Made by a program: the position numbers and the translations under genes
Origin: CAYMWF01 sp964394085 [NCBI: uncultured Gemmatimonadota bacterium]
GTDB taxonomy: Bacteria > GCA-2686955 > CAYMWF01
DNA length: 7,613 nt
Direction: 5' to 3'
Assembly (NCBI GenBank): GCA_964394085.1
Contig: CAYMWF010000140.1
Coordinates: 1-7,613, forward strand
In this document: in pieces, positions 1-7,243 of the stretch
How the letters are laid out: each line of letters starts with the position of its first letter
Position numbering within the stretch: position 1 is the first letter of the stretch
Notes under the pieces: generated by a model
What the model was told of the DNA's origin: nothing
What the model saw: the letters and a program-made list of their open reading frames with translations, nothing else
Databases searched by the model: none

Positions 1-5
1 GGAGG
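1..5 (+). promoter_or_regulatory. Shine-Dalgarno site of the TIGR02391/Ymh-like gene
   Basis: GGAGG lies six bases before the ATG at 12, which is ideal spacing and settles that start. Because the window begins exactly at this site, the promoter and any upstream operon partner cannot be seen. Confidence 0.85.
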
Positions 6-11
6 ATTTGA

Positions 12-818
12 ATGCCCAAACATAAACCCACATCAGACCCAGCAGTTGAACCTCGAGAATTTCGTTCTGTGAACGAAATTGACCAGGGTATTGCTAAAAT
101 CAAACGTCGCATCGCAAATCTCGAAGAGCTGGATATTCAAGCCGCCGTTCTCCAAGAAACTTGTGAGGATGATGTCGTCACAAGCGATGTTCGAGAAACG
201 ATCCGAGAAGTCTTTGGATATAATTCTCCTGAGTTTAAGGAACATGAACACCTCCGGATCTGGGTTGGTTCCGAGTTCGTTAATATGCCCGATACCGCGA
301 TCATCAATGCGAAAGAAAAGGGGAAAGTTGCAACCATTACCATCCTTAAAGGCCTTATCTGTCGATTAGAAGAGAAACGGCTTGATTTTGTAAATGAGGG
401 CAGTATACGCGCGCCCCGAGGCTATTTAAAGGACTTAAATCTCCATCCTAGAATTGCGGAAGTCGCAATTGATCTTTTTATGGACGGTCACACATGGCCA
501 GCGGTTTTCGCTGCTTCAAAAACCCTCATCAACTATGTAAAAGAAAAATCTATGCGTTACGATCTTGATGGAGCGCCCCTTATGCGCACAGTCTTTTCAA
601 AGAAGAACCCAATACTCATGTTCAACGATTTATTAGATCAGACGGACTCTGACGAACAAGAGGGAATGATGCACCTGTTCGAAGGTGCAGTTCTAGGCAT
701 CAGAAATCCTGGTGGCCACTCTTTTCCAGAAGGCTCCGATCAACGCGCTATCGAATATCTTGAGTTTTTGAGTCTACTGGCTTTCCGAGTGGAGGAGGCA
801 AGACTGAAAGATCAGTAA
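12..818 (+). CDS. TIGR02391 (Ymh-type) protein with HEPN-like motif
   Basis: This 268-aa protein has two parts. Residues about 137-265 match my memory of the TIGR02391/Hypoth_Ymh family. LHPRI (144-148) opens a helical region, followed by FMDGHTWPAVFAASKTL (156-172), the DGAPLM block (186-191) and the hallmark RNPGGH (231-236). RNPGGH fits the Rx4-6H pattern of HEPN-fold RNases, in which Arg and His cut RNA in the dimer; the family is, from memory, placed among HEPN-like proteins. Residues about 15-125 form a separate region with a helical, charged start (IDQGIAKIKRRIANLEEL) and conserved-looking blocks RETIREVFGYNSPEF and HLRIWVG. I recall this region in other TIGR02391 proteins, where it may sense a trigger or mediate assembly. 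There is no signal peptide or membrane segment, so it acts in the cytoplasm. The ATG at 12 is supported by a strong ribosome-binding site. The DUF3800 gene follows on the same strand. The inferred role is a toxin-like or defence effector; it is not a known named system. Confidence 0.88.
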   Translation: MPKHKPTSDPAVEPREFRSVNEIDQGIAKIKRRIANLEELDIQAAVLQETCEDDVVTSDVRETIREVFGYNSPEFKEHEHLRIWVGSEFVNMPDTAIINAKEKGKVATITILKGLICRLEEKRLDFVNEGSIRAPRGYLKDLNLHPRIAEVAIDLFMDGHTWPAVFAASKTLINYVKEKSMRYDLDGAPLMRTVFSKKNPILMFNDLLDQTDSDEQEGMMHLFEGAVLGIRNPGGHSFPEGSDQRAIEYLEFLSLLAFRVEEARLKDQ

Positions 819-820
819 CC

Positions 821-837
821 CTGAAGTATACCTTCAG
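821..837 (+). terminator. Small hairpin after the Ymh-like gene
   Basis: CTGAAG, a 5-nt loop TATAC and CTTCAG form a 6-bp stem just past the stop codon, followed by TCTTATC rather than a clean T-run. It could be a weak terminator or an attenuating structure between the two plus-strand genes. A short 5-bp dyad, AGTAG-C-CTACT, lies further on at 854-864. No convincing promoter was seen in the 107-nt gap, so read-through into the next gene is plausible. Confidence 0.35.
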
Positions 838-925
838 TCTTATCAATAACTGCAGTAGCCTACTAGCCAAGGGTCGCTTTCTCGCTTGATTACTTGAAGT
901 TAGTGCGTTTTCATGGAACACTAAG

Positions 926-1699
926 ATGAAGCCTGACCTCACAATTTACTTCGATGAATCTGGATACACAGGAGAAGACCTGTGCAACCCCGAACAGAGG
1001 AATTTGCTTCTTGCCGGTATCGCTGTTTCTGCAGAAAACGATGCCTTCTGGAACGATCTATCCCGAGTTTGGTCACTTATGAAAAATGTTTTACGAGCGG
1101 TACCTAATACAGCAGAGCTTAAGGGAAGTGACCTATATGGCGGTAAAGGGCACTTTAAGGAAGTACCTCTTGAGGATAGACTTTCAATTATCGAGCTTGT
1201 GGTTGGAATTATTATTAAATACCAAATAGAGATCCTCTGGGACGGCCTTCCAAAACATCTGTGGAGGGATCGGGTTTTACATACAAATACGTGTGATCAA
1301 GAAAAACCGTTCTGGGAATCCGTCCTTTTTGCATTTTGCTCGGAGTTGCATGATGTCGCTACTTCAAGATACGATACCAATCATATCCGAATTATAGGCG
1401 ATGAGAACTCTTGGAAAAAAGCGGGGGACAAATTAACTTTGAATCACCCTTGCAAGTTAGAACACCCTTTTGATCTAGATGTTTCATTTAGGAGTTCCTC
1501 TAGAACAAAAGGTCTTCAGTTGGCGGATCTATTAGTTCACACACTTTATCGTTCAAACAAATGTCAGGTCCCTGATCCTCAAATGAATCCTCCAAAATTA
1601 TCAAATACGGATCGGCATGCAGAGCGTTTCCATCGCAGGATCGCTAGATATGGACTATGGGTTAACCTGACTGAGGAGAGAGAACAATATAGAAATTAA
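926..1699 (+). CDS. DUF3800 domain protein, predicted nuclease-like
   Basis: This 257-aa protein spans nearly the whole DUF3800 family. It begins with IYFDESGYTG (7-16), containing the family's acidic DESG signature. ELKGSD (64-69) is the usual second conserved Glu-x-Lys block, and IIGDEN (156-161) is an acidic strand end. The distal SRTKGLQLADLLVHTLYR (192-209) has the conserved LQLAD with Asp201. The arrangement of Asp and Glu residues on a beta-rich core suggests an RNase H-like metal-dependent nuclease. That fold assignment is from memory, and the biochemical activity of the family is not established. It has no signal peptide or transmembrane segment. The chosen ATG has only a poor ribosome-binding site (GGAACAC), and no better in-frame start lies upstream, because the ATG at 913 runs into a stop within four codons. 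Weak initiation suggests low expression or dependence on transcription from the upstream Ymh-like gene. DUF3800 genes often sit beside defence or toxin genes, which fits the pairing here. Confidence 0.87.
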   Translation: MKPDLTIYFDESGYTGEDLCNPEQRNLLLAGIAVSAENDAFWNDLSRVWSLMKNVLRAVPNTAELKGSDLYGGKGHFKEVPLEDRLSIIELVVGIIIKYQIEILWDGLPKHLWRDRVLHTNTCDQEKPFWESVLFAFCSELHDVATSRYDTNHIRIIGDENSWKKAGDKLTLNHPCKLEHPFDLDVSFRSSSRTKGLQLADLLVHTLYRSNKCQVPDPQMNPPKLSNTDRHAERFHRRIARYGLWVNLTEEREQYRN

Positions 1700-1734
1700 A
1701 GAATCGTTTGTCCCTTTCCTTCCCTATCATCATT

Positions 1735-1762
1735 ACTCGTGATAATCCACTTTATCACGAGT
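1735..1762 (+). terminator. Strong hairpin terminator after the DUF3800 gene
   Basis: ACTCGTGATAA and TTATCACGAGT form a perfect 11-bp stem around a 6-nt loop (TCCACT), followed by TGTTTTC. It starts 36 nt after the DUF3800 stop and fits an intrinsic terminator for the plus-strand unit. Read on the minus strand it has no T-tract, so it is less likely to end the opposing cluster efficiently. Confidence 0.65.
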
Positions 1763-1830
1763 TGTTTTCAGAGGTTTTTCCGATCTCACCAAACAAACAG
1801 TATTTCCTGTTCTGATTGCGACAGCGGGTA
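1763..1830. other. Convergent intergenic spacer
   Basis: This short stretch lies between the plus-strand terminator and the end of the minus-strand beta-helix remnant. I see no gene, repeat or recombination site in it. It marks the boundary between the two oppositely oriented blocks. Confidence 0.5.
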
Positions 1831-2370
1831 TCACTCCTTACGGTTGTGGTGGTAAGGACGAAGGGAATCTCCTGCCCAGAAAGGGATGACGAAATCGGTG
1901 CACGATTCGCGGGCCCCAATATCGGGGAGATCAAAACAATAAGGATCGTCTTCGAGTTTGATGATGCCGGCATCTATGCAGGGGGAGCCAGGATGGGGAT
2001 GATACTGCTCGTTTTTGAACATGGGATCTGCAAAGATGGCATTCGGTTCAGGGTCGTCCACATCGCCGTCCACGTTGTCCCAGTAGCAGTTGTTGTCATG
2101 GGGTGGGCGGTGGAGAGCGGCGGTAAACCTGCCGGAAAGAGTTTCAGCAATGATGTTGTTGAAGACACCTCCAATTGAGGTGCCAAAATATATTCACCGA
2201 ACTCGGGGTCGATTTCGGGATCCGGCTGAGGATATTGAGCATCATCCAGGCTCCAAGGTTCACCTAAACCGTGAACGATCTGGATGGAACCCGCCCTGAG
2301 AAGATAGAACTGATGAAGCTGATTATCTTTGTCTTCTCGGCGGCCAATGCGAGTCCGAACTTCCCGAACC
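1831..2370 (-). pseudogene. Frameshifted remnant of a second beta-helix protein
   Basis: Two overlapping minus-strand frames together look like the C-terminal end of a secreted parallel beta-helix protein. The distal frame (open from 2193 to 1831) contains IGGVFNNIIAETLSG, then NNCYWDN, IFADPMF, HPGSPCIDAG and DIGARE. These parallel the intact neighbour's DPLF, GSPCIDTG and DMGAF. Upstream of 2194-2196 that frame has a stop, and the reading continues in another frame ending DPEFGEY, so a single frameshift near 2190-2200 would join FGEY to IYFGTS. No start codon with a ribosome-binding site, no signal peptide and no N-terminal rungs are present. The DNA differs clearly from the intact paralogue at the shared GSPCIDxG motif, so this is an old duplicate or separate family member, not a recent tandem copy. 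The proximal part (2200-2370) carries no motif I recognise and could be unrelated debris. Confidence 0.55.
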
Positions 2371-4119
2371 TCAGTGGATATCCGTTGTGTCTTCAACCAC
2401 ATTAAACTCGAAATGGTCTAGGTCGAAAATTCGACCCCGATATCCGACTCCTGCGGCAAGGGAGTATGTACCCGGAAGCCAGCCGAGGGGAACCCGGTAC
2501 TCAAACTCGCGGACCAGGTTGCTCGACGGGGTAATCGATGTGTAGAATGGATCTTCAAGGGGATTGCCCGACCAGGGCGAGCCGTCCGGACGCCGCACTC
2601 CTGCGGCAGTGCCGAAGTTCTTTTCATTAGGTTTGGAATTGCAAACAGTGTACTTGACGCTACCGGTTTCTCCCGGTGCGATCTCGTTGATTTCGGGAGA
2701 TAAATAGACGATGAGTTCTTTCGACTGGTCAAAGCTGAAAGCTCCCATATCGCTCCTGGTGCCGTCGAGGTCGAGGGAGTCTGGGTTACCTGTATCAATA
2801 CATGGCGACCCCCACAGCAACCGTAAATCCCCATACTCAGAGGCTACGAAAAGCGGATCCTCATCGATGTTCCCTTCTCCTGGCCAGCCGCCCTCGATAT
2901 CGGACCAAGTTATCTCTAGATTTCCCATTCCGATGGAAACCTGATCCGGTTCATTTTGCCAAATTATGGAGTTTTCTAATACTACCCCAGTGCCAAAGTT
3001 GATTATTCCGCCCCCATTGGTATTTGCTATATTTGCGATGAAATTGCATTTTTTAATGTCAGTCAAAGTATCTTCTTCGATATGTAATCCGCCACCGCGA
3101 TCCGCACGATTGCTGATAAACGAACAGTAACTGATTTCGGTATAATAATTAGAGCTCCAGATACGAATTCCTCCGCCTACGCCGGAATCGCCTGATGCGA
3201 AATTATTACTGAATTCGCAACCTGTGACCACGGGATAGTCTACATCGTAGAAGTGTATCCCCCCACCCGATTCGGCTGAATTGCCGGAAATAAGACAATC
3301 CGAGATAATCGCTGTACCTCTACTGGCGTAAATGCCACCCCCTTCGACCCATGCGATCCAACCGCCTTCGCACGTATTATACGATATCTCGCACTGTTCC
3401 ACAATGATATCGGAGCCAAGGCTGTAAATTCCTCCACCTTGGGCGTCTCCATCCCAGGAATCAATGGTGTTTTCCGTGATGATGCAGTCGGCTACAATAG
3501 CCTGAGTACCGGTGAAACTCATGCCTGCACCCCTAACATCACATTCATTGCCTCGAATACAGCATTTTGCGAATATATTAGACCCGTAATTGGATAGGAC
3601 CGCGCCACCAAAACTGTCACAATTTGAAATGATACAATTTTCTACTCTTGATGAGCTCGATTCGAGATAAATACCTGCCCCTCCCCAATGGCTGTTGCCA
3701 GCCTGAATGAAACAATTATAAATAAGTGGGGATGAATTGGCGATATAAAAACAACCTCCTTTGTAATCGTAACCTCTTGTTACTGTGAAACCTGAAATTA
3801 CAGCATCCGCGCTTTCACCGGAAGCCAGGAAGAATCCTCTGCCGAGTTCTTCGCAATCGATAATAGTATGCTCGGAGCCCTCTTCGGATAAAAGTACGAT
3901 ATCCTTACCCCGGAAGTCGATATCCCTGTTACCTCCGCCCATGTAAGTACCTGGTGCAACCAGTACGGTATCGCCCTCTTCTGCTGCATCGATCGAATCC
4001 TGAATCGTCATGTCAGAATTCGATGAAACAGTTTGGATTCCTGCAAAACATAGGGTTGTGAAATTGATCGATGAAAAAAGTGAGAAAAAGATTACTGAAA
4101 TGAGGATTCTTGCATTCAT
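2371..4119 (-). CDS. Secreted right-handed parallel beta-helix protein
   Basis: This 582-aa protein begins with a clear signal peptide: hydrophobic ILISVIFFSLFSSI, then a probable signal peptidase I site after CFA at residue 26. Residues about 30-465 form a parallel beta-helix of the pectin-lyase-like type. IQDSIDAAEEGDTVLVAPGTY (38-58) is the standard opening seen in this protein class. Repeating rungs then end in GGGI or similar, as GGGIYSLGS, GGGIYASRG, GGGIHFYD, GGGIRIWS and GGGLHIEE, spaced about 25-32 residues. Each rung carries an N/D/K-C-x-[IF] ladder (NCII, DCII, DCLI, KCNF) that resembles polymorphic outer-membrane protein repeats. The helix ends with SDIEGGWPGEGN, DPLF and GSPCIDTG. 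Residues about 466-575 form a separate beta-sandwich-like domain (LSPEINEIAPGETGSVKYTV). Such proteins bind or cleave polysaccharide or act as adhesins; no catalytic set is visible, so lyase activity is not claimed. The start lies 8 nt after the upstream toroid gene's stop, indicating translational coupling. No autotransporter barrel or recognised sorting tail follows the last domain. Confidence 0.9.
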   Translation of the reverse strand: MNARILISVIFFSLFSSINFTTLCFAGIQTVSSNSDMTIQDSIDAAEEGDTVLVAPGTYMGGGNRDIDFRGKDIVLLSEEGSEHTIIDCEELGRGFFLASGESADAVISGFTVTRGYDYKGGCFYIANSSPLIYNCFIQAGNSHWGGAGIYLESSSSRVENCIISNCDSFGGAVLSNYGSNIFAKCCIRGNECDVRGAGMSFTGTQAIVADCIITENTIDSWDGDAQGGGIYSLGSDIIVEQCEISYNTCEGGWIAWVEGGGIYASRGTAIISDCLISGNSAESGGGIHFYDVDYPVVTGCEFSNNFASGDSGVGGGIRIWSSNYYTEISYCSFISNRADRGGGLHIEEDTLTDIKKCNFIANIANTNGGGIINFGTGVVLENSIIWQNEPDQVSIGMGNLEITWSDIEGGWPGEGNIDEDPLFVASEYGDLRLLWGSPCIDTGNPDSLDLDGTRSDMGAFSFDQSKELIVYLSPEINEIAPGETGSVKYTVCNSKPNEKNFGTAAGVRRPDGSPWSGNPLEDPFYTSITPSSNLVREFEYRVPLGWLPGTYSLAAGVGYRGRIFDLDHFEFNVVEDTTDIH

Positions 4120-4127
4120 TACTCTAC

Positions 4128-6263
4128 CTACTTCTCATAGTATTTCATAAAATCGATTACAAAGTTTGTTATCTGCCCCTGTTGTTTCATTTCACCTGTT
4201 GGGGGTATTCTCGAATCGTCATCATTGTAGTCTTGAATGAGCTGATCAGCGAAATGCCGGAGATCCGAATTATCTAATTCCAGCCCAATATACTTCAATG
4301 CTGGGGAGACAAGAGTAAGGTTCACTATGGCGGTCTCATGCATTCCGGTATGATAACTGTCGCTGTAGAACCTTCTTGCATCATCTACATACAGACTCTT
4401 GAGGAACAATCCTACTTTCTCGGATTGTTCGGCGGCGGAGGATTCACCAGTGGTCTCGTAGTACTTGGCTACTGCTTGATTCAGGATTGCTGTAGTGAAG
4501 GTCTGACCTCCAAGCACCGGCGCATATTTAAAGTTTTTATCATCACTATGGCCGTGCCCCGGTGGAATACCATTGCCATCGCCATCGGTCTTAATGAGGC
4601 GACCGTAGCAATACAGATACTCACATTGCGGACAGTTGATCAGGAATGAATCGGCCCGATCCACGATGGTTTTGGCGTTGAGGATGTAATACAAGTCACC
4701 GGTTGCGCGATACGTCTGCACCAGAGTGTAGAGCGGCCATGCGAGATGACGCTCTAGGCCGCCCATCTGGTACTGGTCTATCGACTTGAACTTCTCGGCC
4801 TCGGTCAGGCAGATTCCGTCGGCGAAGCTCGTAAGCATGTCGAAAGCGTCCGGGTCGCCTGTGTTGCCGTAATACCAGTCAAGCATCGGAACACCCTGGC
4901 AGTGACCGGAGTCGTACCCAGTGGAGTGCACGCCTTCCGAATGGTGGTGAGGTATCCCTCTCGGCAACCAGACCTCCTCGTTGTATTGCCGCACATCTTC
5001 ATAAGGCGTCCAGTGGAATAACCGGTCGAGTAGGTACTGTCCTTCCCTGAAAGCCGCCCGGTAGTATTTCTCACGATCTGAATTCTCATCGGCATCCAGT
5101 ATATGCCCGAGTCTTGCGAAGACACTGCCGAATTCATATTCGTTGCCCGTTATCTGGTTGCGCTGGTCGGTAATACGGTATTCGCCCCAGTACTCCTTGC
5201 CCATCCCTTTTTTATTACTGTCTTTATCAAGGCCAATTTTCAAGATTCCGTCTACATGATCTTCCCCGACAATCCTGCCCTTCACGAACTGCTCCTGGTA
5301 ATAGGCGAACAGATCGACCATCTCGGATTCGACAGGGGGTTTACCCGGATCGCTGAAATCGCTTTCAGGAATGAGCGGTCCGTACACCCCGGTATCAGCA
5401 TAATAAGATTCATCGAATCGTATGAACGGAGGATCTTCGAACAGACCGGTGTATGACTCGTCGAAAACCTGCGAGCCTTCATTGGCAGCGAAAAAGAGGA
5501 AAACGTTGTGATAGGATATACGGGAACTGTACGGAAGGTCGGCCTCTATCCCCGTAACTGCTGGGGTGTCTCCAGGCACGAATTCGAGGTGCAGGGTCGT
5601 TTCGTCTCCCGGTGAAGATGATCTCGTTACATGAAGTGAAGCTGGAAATTGTAAATGGATATTGGGAATACCGGCGTAAACCTGATGATCAAGCCTGGGT
5701 TCTTCCCCTTCATCGAAAATACCGAACCAGCCTTCGGACTTCTCTCCAGTGAGAGGGTTGACGATCTCTCCGTCGGTCCAGTTGAATGTGTATGTTACCC
5801 CGATTTTTTGTTCACTGCCGGTAGGGTGTACAGTTTCTTCCCCGTTCTGCAACAGCGTATGATCACCGCCCGGGGAAAGGGTGCCGGTATAAGCCTGGTC
5901 AGCGCCAAAGATATATTGGAGATCGTTGGTTGCATTCTCTGTATCTAGGTTCACTTCGAGGAACATACGCTCAATCGGGAGGGTGCCGTCGCTCGAAGTT
6001 TCGGTTTTTGATTCATTGAAGACGCCGTAGTCGAAGAGGATATAAGGCTGATCCTTGAATACGGTCATTCTTATGGTCGAGTAGTACGGTTTCCAGCTGG
6101 GCAAGAACGGCGGATCATAATAATGCTTCATCTTCATCTCAATAATGCCGCAGATCTCTCCGTTGTATATAACTTCTACATCCTCGAATTTACCATACTG
6201 GATACCTTGTCCAGCATATGCCGGTTTTATTGCGGACCGAACGCCGTCACCGGCAAGTACCAT
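4128..6263 (-). CDS. N-terminally truncated exo-rhamnogalacturonan-lyase-like toroid protein
   Basis: From the ATG at 6263 this gives 711 residues. Residues about 30-250 look like the beta-rich N-terminal domain of PcRGLX-type (PL26) proteins: VEVIYNGEICGIIEMKMKHY is followed by IRMTVFKDQPYILFDYGVFN, matching that family's 'vEenGpvraVvrveGkH...' then 'Ritfy...' layout. The second half, about 370-700, is alpha-helical and toroid-like, with HHHSEGVHSTGYDSGHCQG (439-457), YYGNTGDPDAF, RHLAWPLYTLVQTYRATGD (505-523) and GQTFTTAILNQAVAKYYETTG (585-605). The conserved His, Tyr and Asp of the HSEGVHSTGYDSGH segment are where catalysis or binding would be expected. Known relatives begin with about 100 or more further residues and a signal peptide, both missing here. 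The reading frame does extend back to 6350, but that part overlaps the 315-aa gene and is not protein-like. No good ribosome-binding site precedes the ATG; a TTG at 6281 is an alternative. It is probably non-secreted or a decaying gene. The family call is by pattern memory only. Confidence 0.72.
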   Translation of the reverse strand: MVLAGDGVRSAIKPAYAGQGIQYGKFEDVEVIYNGEICGIIEMKMKHYYDPPFLPSWKPYYSTIRMTVFKDQPYILFDYGVFNESKTETSSDGTLPIERMFLEVNLDTENATNDLQYIFGADQAYTGTLSPGGDHTLLQNGEETVHPTGSEQKIGVTYTFNWTDGEIVNPLTGEKSEGWFGIFDEGEEPRLDHQVYAGIPNIHLQFPASLHVTRSSSPGDETTLHLEFVPGDTPAVTGIEADLPYSSRISYHNVFLFFAANEGSQVFDESYTGLFEDPPFIRFDESYYADTGVYGPLIPESDFSDPGKPPVESEMVDLFAYYQEQFVKGRIVGEDHVDGILKIGLDKDSNKKGMGKEYWGEYRITDQRNQITGNEYEFGSVFARLGHILDADENSDREKYYRAAFREGQYLLDRLFHWTPYEDVRQYNEEVWLPRGIPHHHSEGVHSTGYDSGHCQGVPMLDWYYGNTGDPDAFDMLTSFADGICLTEAEKFKSIDQYQMGGLERHLAWPLYTLVQTYRATGDLYYILNAKTIVDRADSFLINCPQCEYLYCYGRLIKTDGDGNGIPPGHGHSDDKNFKYAPVLGGQTFTTAILNQAVAKYYETTGESSAAEQSEKVGLFLKSLYVDDARRFYSDSYHTGMHETAIVNLTLVSPALKYIGLELDNSDLRHFADQLIQDYNDDDSRIPPTGEMKQQGQITNFVIDFMKYYEK

Positions 6264-6283
6264 GGTATCATCATATTTCAATA

Positions 6284-7231
6284 TTACTTTCTGACAACCT
6301 CGATTTCCGCCGATTTCAGGGATTTTTCGGCTGCTTCGGCGAGCTCCCATTCGGTCTGAACGATGAGACCGGCCCAGAGCTGGATACTCGTCATGTCTTC
6401 CACGAGTTTCGTCTCTTCCGCGTCCGTCTCCATCTCCATCGCCTCTACTTCCTTCGAGAATTCGACGAGCCTGGCCACGTATCTCGTCTCTGTGACGGGC
6501 AGGATGTTCATGGTGGAGAAGGGGCGCAGGATCAAGGGCATCCCCTTCACGCGGGACAGCGTCCTGCCCATGTTCAGGGCGTCGGCTTCCTGGCGCGGAT
6601 CGATCTCGGTCAGCAGGATGGGCACGCTTCCGCTCCTGTTGCGGGTGAGAAGCTCGGATATCTCCCTCGAATCCTTGGTGTAGATGAGGTGCAGGTGGTA
6701 GTAATCATCCGCCTTGTCCACGGGATCGTAGCTCTGCACGTCGACATCGTAGCCGCACTTGTTCGAAAGCATCTTCTCCAGCTGGGCTTCGCGGCCCTTT
6801 ACCGACTCGCCGCACGAAAGCTTGACTTTTCTCTTCAGCACCATTTTACGGTACAGCCGCCCGTAGAGTTCTGTATCTTCCCTGTAGACCTCGCTCAGGA
6901 TCTTTTTATGCTTTTTGCAGAAATCGCCTATCATTTCGCCCAGCTCATTGATATCCGAGACGTTGACCTGTGAACCGTCTCTACCCGAGACCGTTTCCAG
7001 TTTTTCGGAAATCGATTTTACTTCAGCTGTCGAGAGACCGGCCTTCATGGTCAGTATTTCAAGCGATTTCCCGATGTAATCGAGATTGTTCCGGTATTCT
7101 CTCAAGACCAGTTCCGTCGGCTTCTCTACTCCGACAATTTCCGGCAATGTTTTGTAAACCGTTATCATCCCGCGAACTATGGGGAACACCATGTCCGCTG
7201 CTTTGAGAGTCTTGATTCTTGCAGTCTTCAT
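6284..7231 (-). CDS. Cytoplasmic protein with possible degenerate receiver domain
   Basis: I do not recognise this 315-aa protein as a named family. The N-terminal part (1-130) is mainly helical and charged, with no signal peptide or membrane segment. Residues about 134-245 have the secondary-structure rhythm of a CheY-like receiver: KVKLSCGES, a helix (VKGREAQLEKMLSNKCG), YDVDVQSYDPV, HLHLIYT, then SGSVPILLTEI, and MPLILRPFS near the end, which echoes the receiver 'KPFS' loop. The phosphoacceptor Asp expected after the third strand is absent (LIYT instead of a D), and the usual Lys is Arg. If it is a receiver, it is an unphosphorylated pseudo-receiver. The C-terminal 70 residues are strongly helical (EFSKEVEAMEMETDAEETK) and may form a coiled coil. 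By eye its codons are richer in G or C at the third position than those of the downstream genes, which suggests a different history. It leads the minus-strand cluster and ends 20 nt before the toroid gene. Confidence 0.8.
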   Translation of the reverse strand: MKTARIKTLKAADMVFPIVRGMITVYKTLPEIVGVEKPTELVLREYRNNLDYIGKSLEILTMKAGLSTAEVKSISEKLETVSGRDGSQVNVSDINELGEMIGDFCKKHKKILSEVYREDTELYGRLYRKMVLKRKVKLSCGESVKGREAQLEKMLSNKCGYDVDVQSYDPVDKADDYYHLHLIYTKDSREISELLTRNRSGSVPILLTEIDPRQEADALNMGRTLSRVKGMPLILRPFSTMNILPVTETRYVARLVEFSKEVEAMEMETDAEETKLVEDMTSIQLWAGLIVQTEWELAEAAEKSLKSAEIEVVRK

Positions 7232-7236
7232 CTTCG

Positions 7237-7243
7237 CCTCCTT
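7237..7243 (-). promoter_or_regulatory. Strong Shine-Dalgarno site of the 315-aa gene
   Basis: AAGGAGG on the minus strand stands five bases before the ATG at 7231. It is the strongest ribosome-binding site in the window on this strand and fixes the start of the 315-aa protein. The downstream toroid gene has none comparable. Confidence 0.9.

Noticed and set aside
748-942. Minus-strand small open frame across the gap between the two plus-strand genes, considered as an antitoxin
   Set aside because: It is antisense to the ends of both plus-strand genes, has no good ribosome-binding site and its translation resembles no antitoxin family.
1735-1762. Hairpin considered as a bidirectional terminator or attachment site
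   Set aside because: No T-tract follows it on the minus strand, and no integrase or flanking direct repeat supports an attachment site.
3000-3800. Periodic pattern in the beta-helix gene considered as a DNA repeat or CRISPR-like array
   Set aside because: The period comes from protein rungs of 25-32 residues. The DNA units are not near-identical and spacing is irregular.
6264-6350. Upstream extension of the toroid protein to an ATG at 6350
   Set aside because: It lies inside the C-terminal coding end of the 315-aa gene, reads as basic non-protein-like sequence and has no ribosome-binding site. The ATG at 6263 or TTG at 6281 is preferred.
6218-6973. Plus-strand 251-residue open frame opposite the 315-aa gene
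   Set aside because: It is His/Gln/Arg-rich with no recognisable motif, lacks a ribosome-binding site and is antisense to a gene with a strong one. It is a shadow frame.
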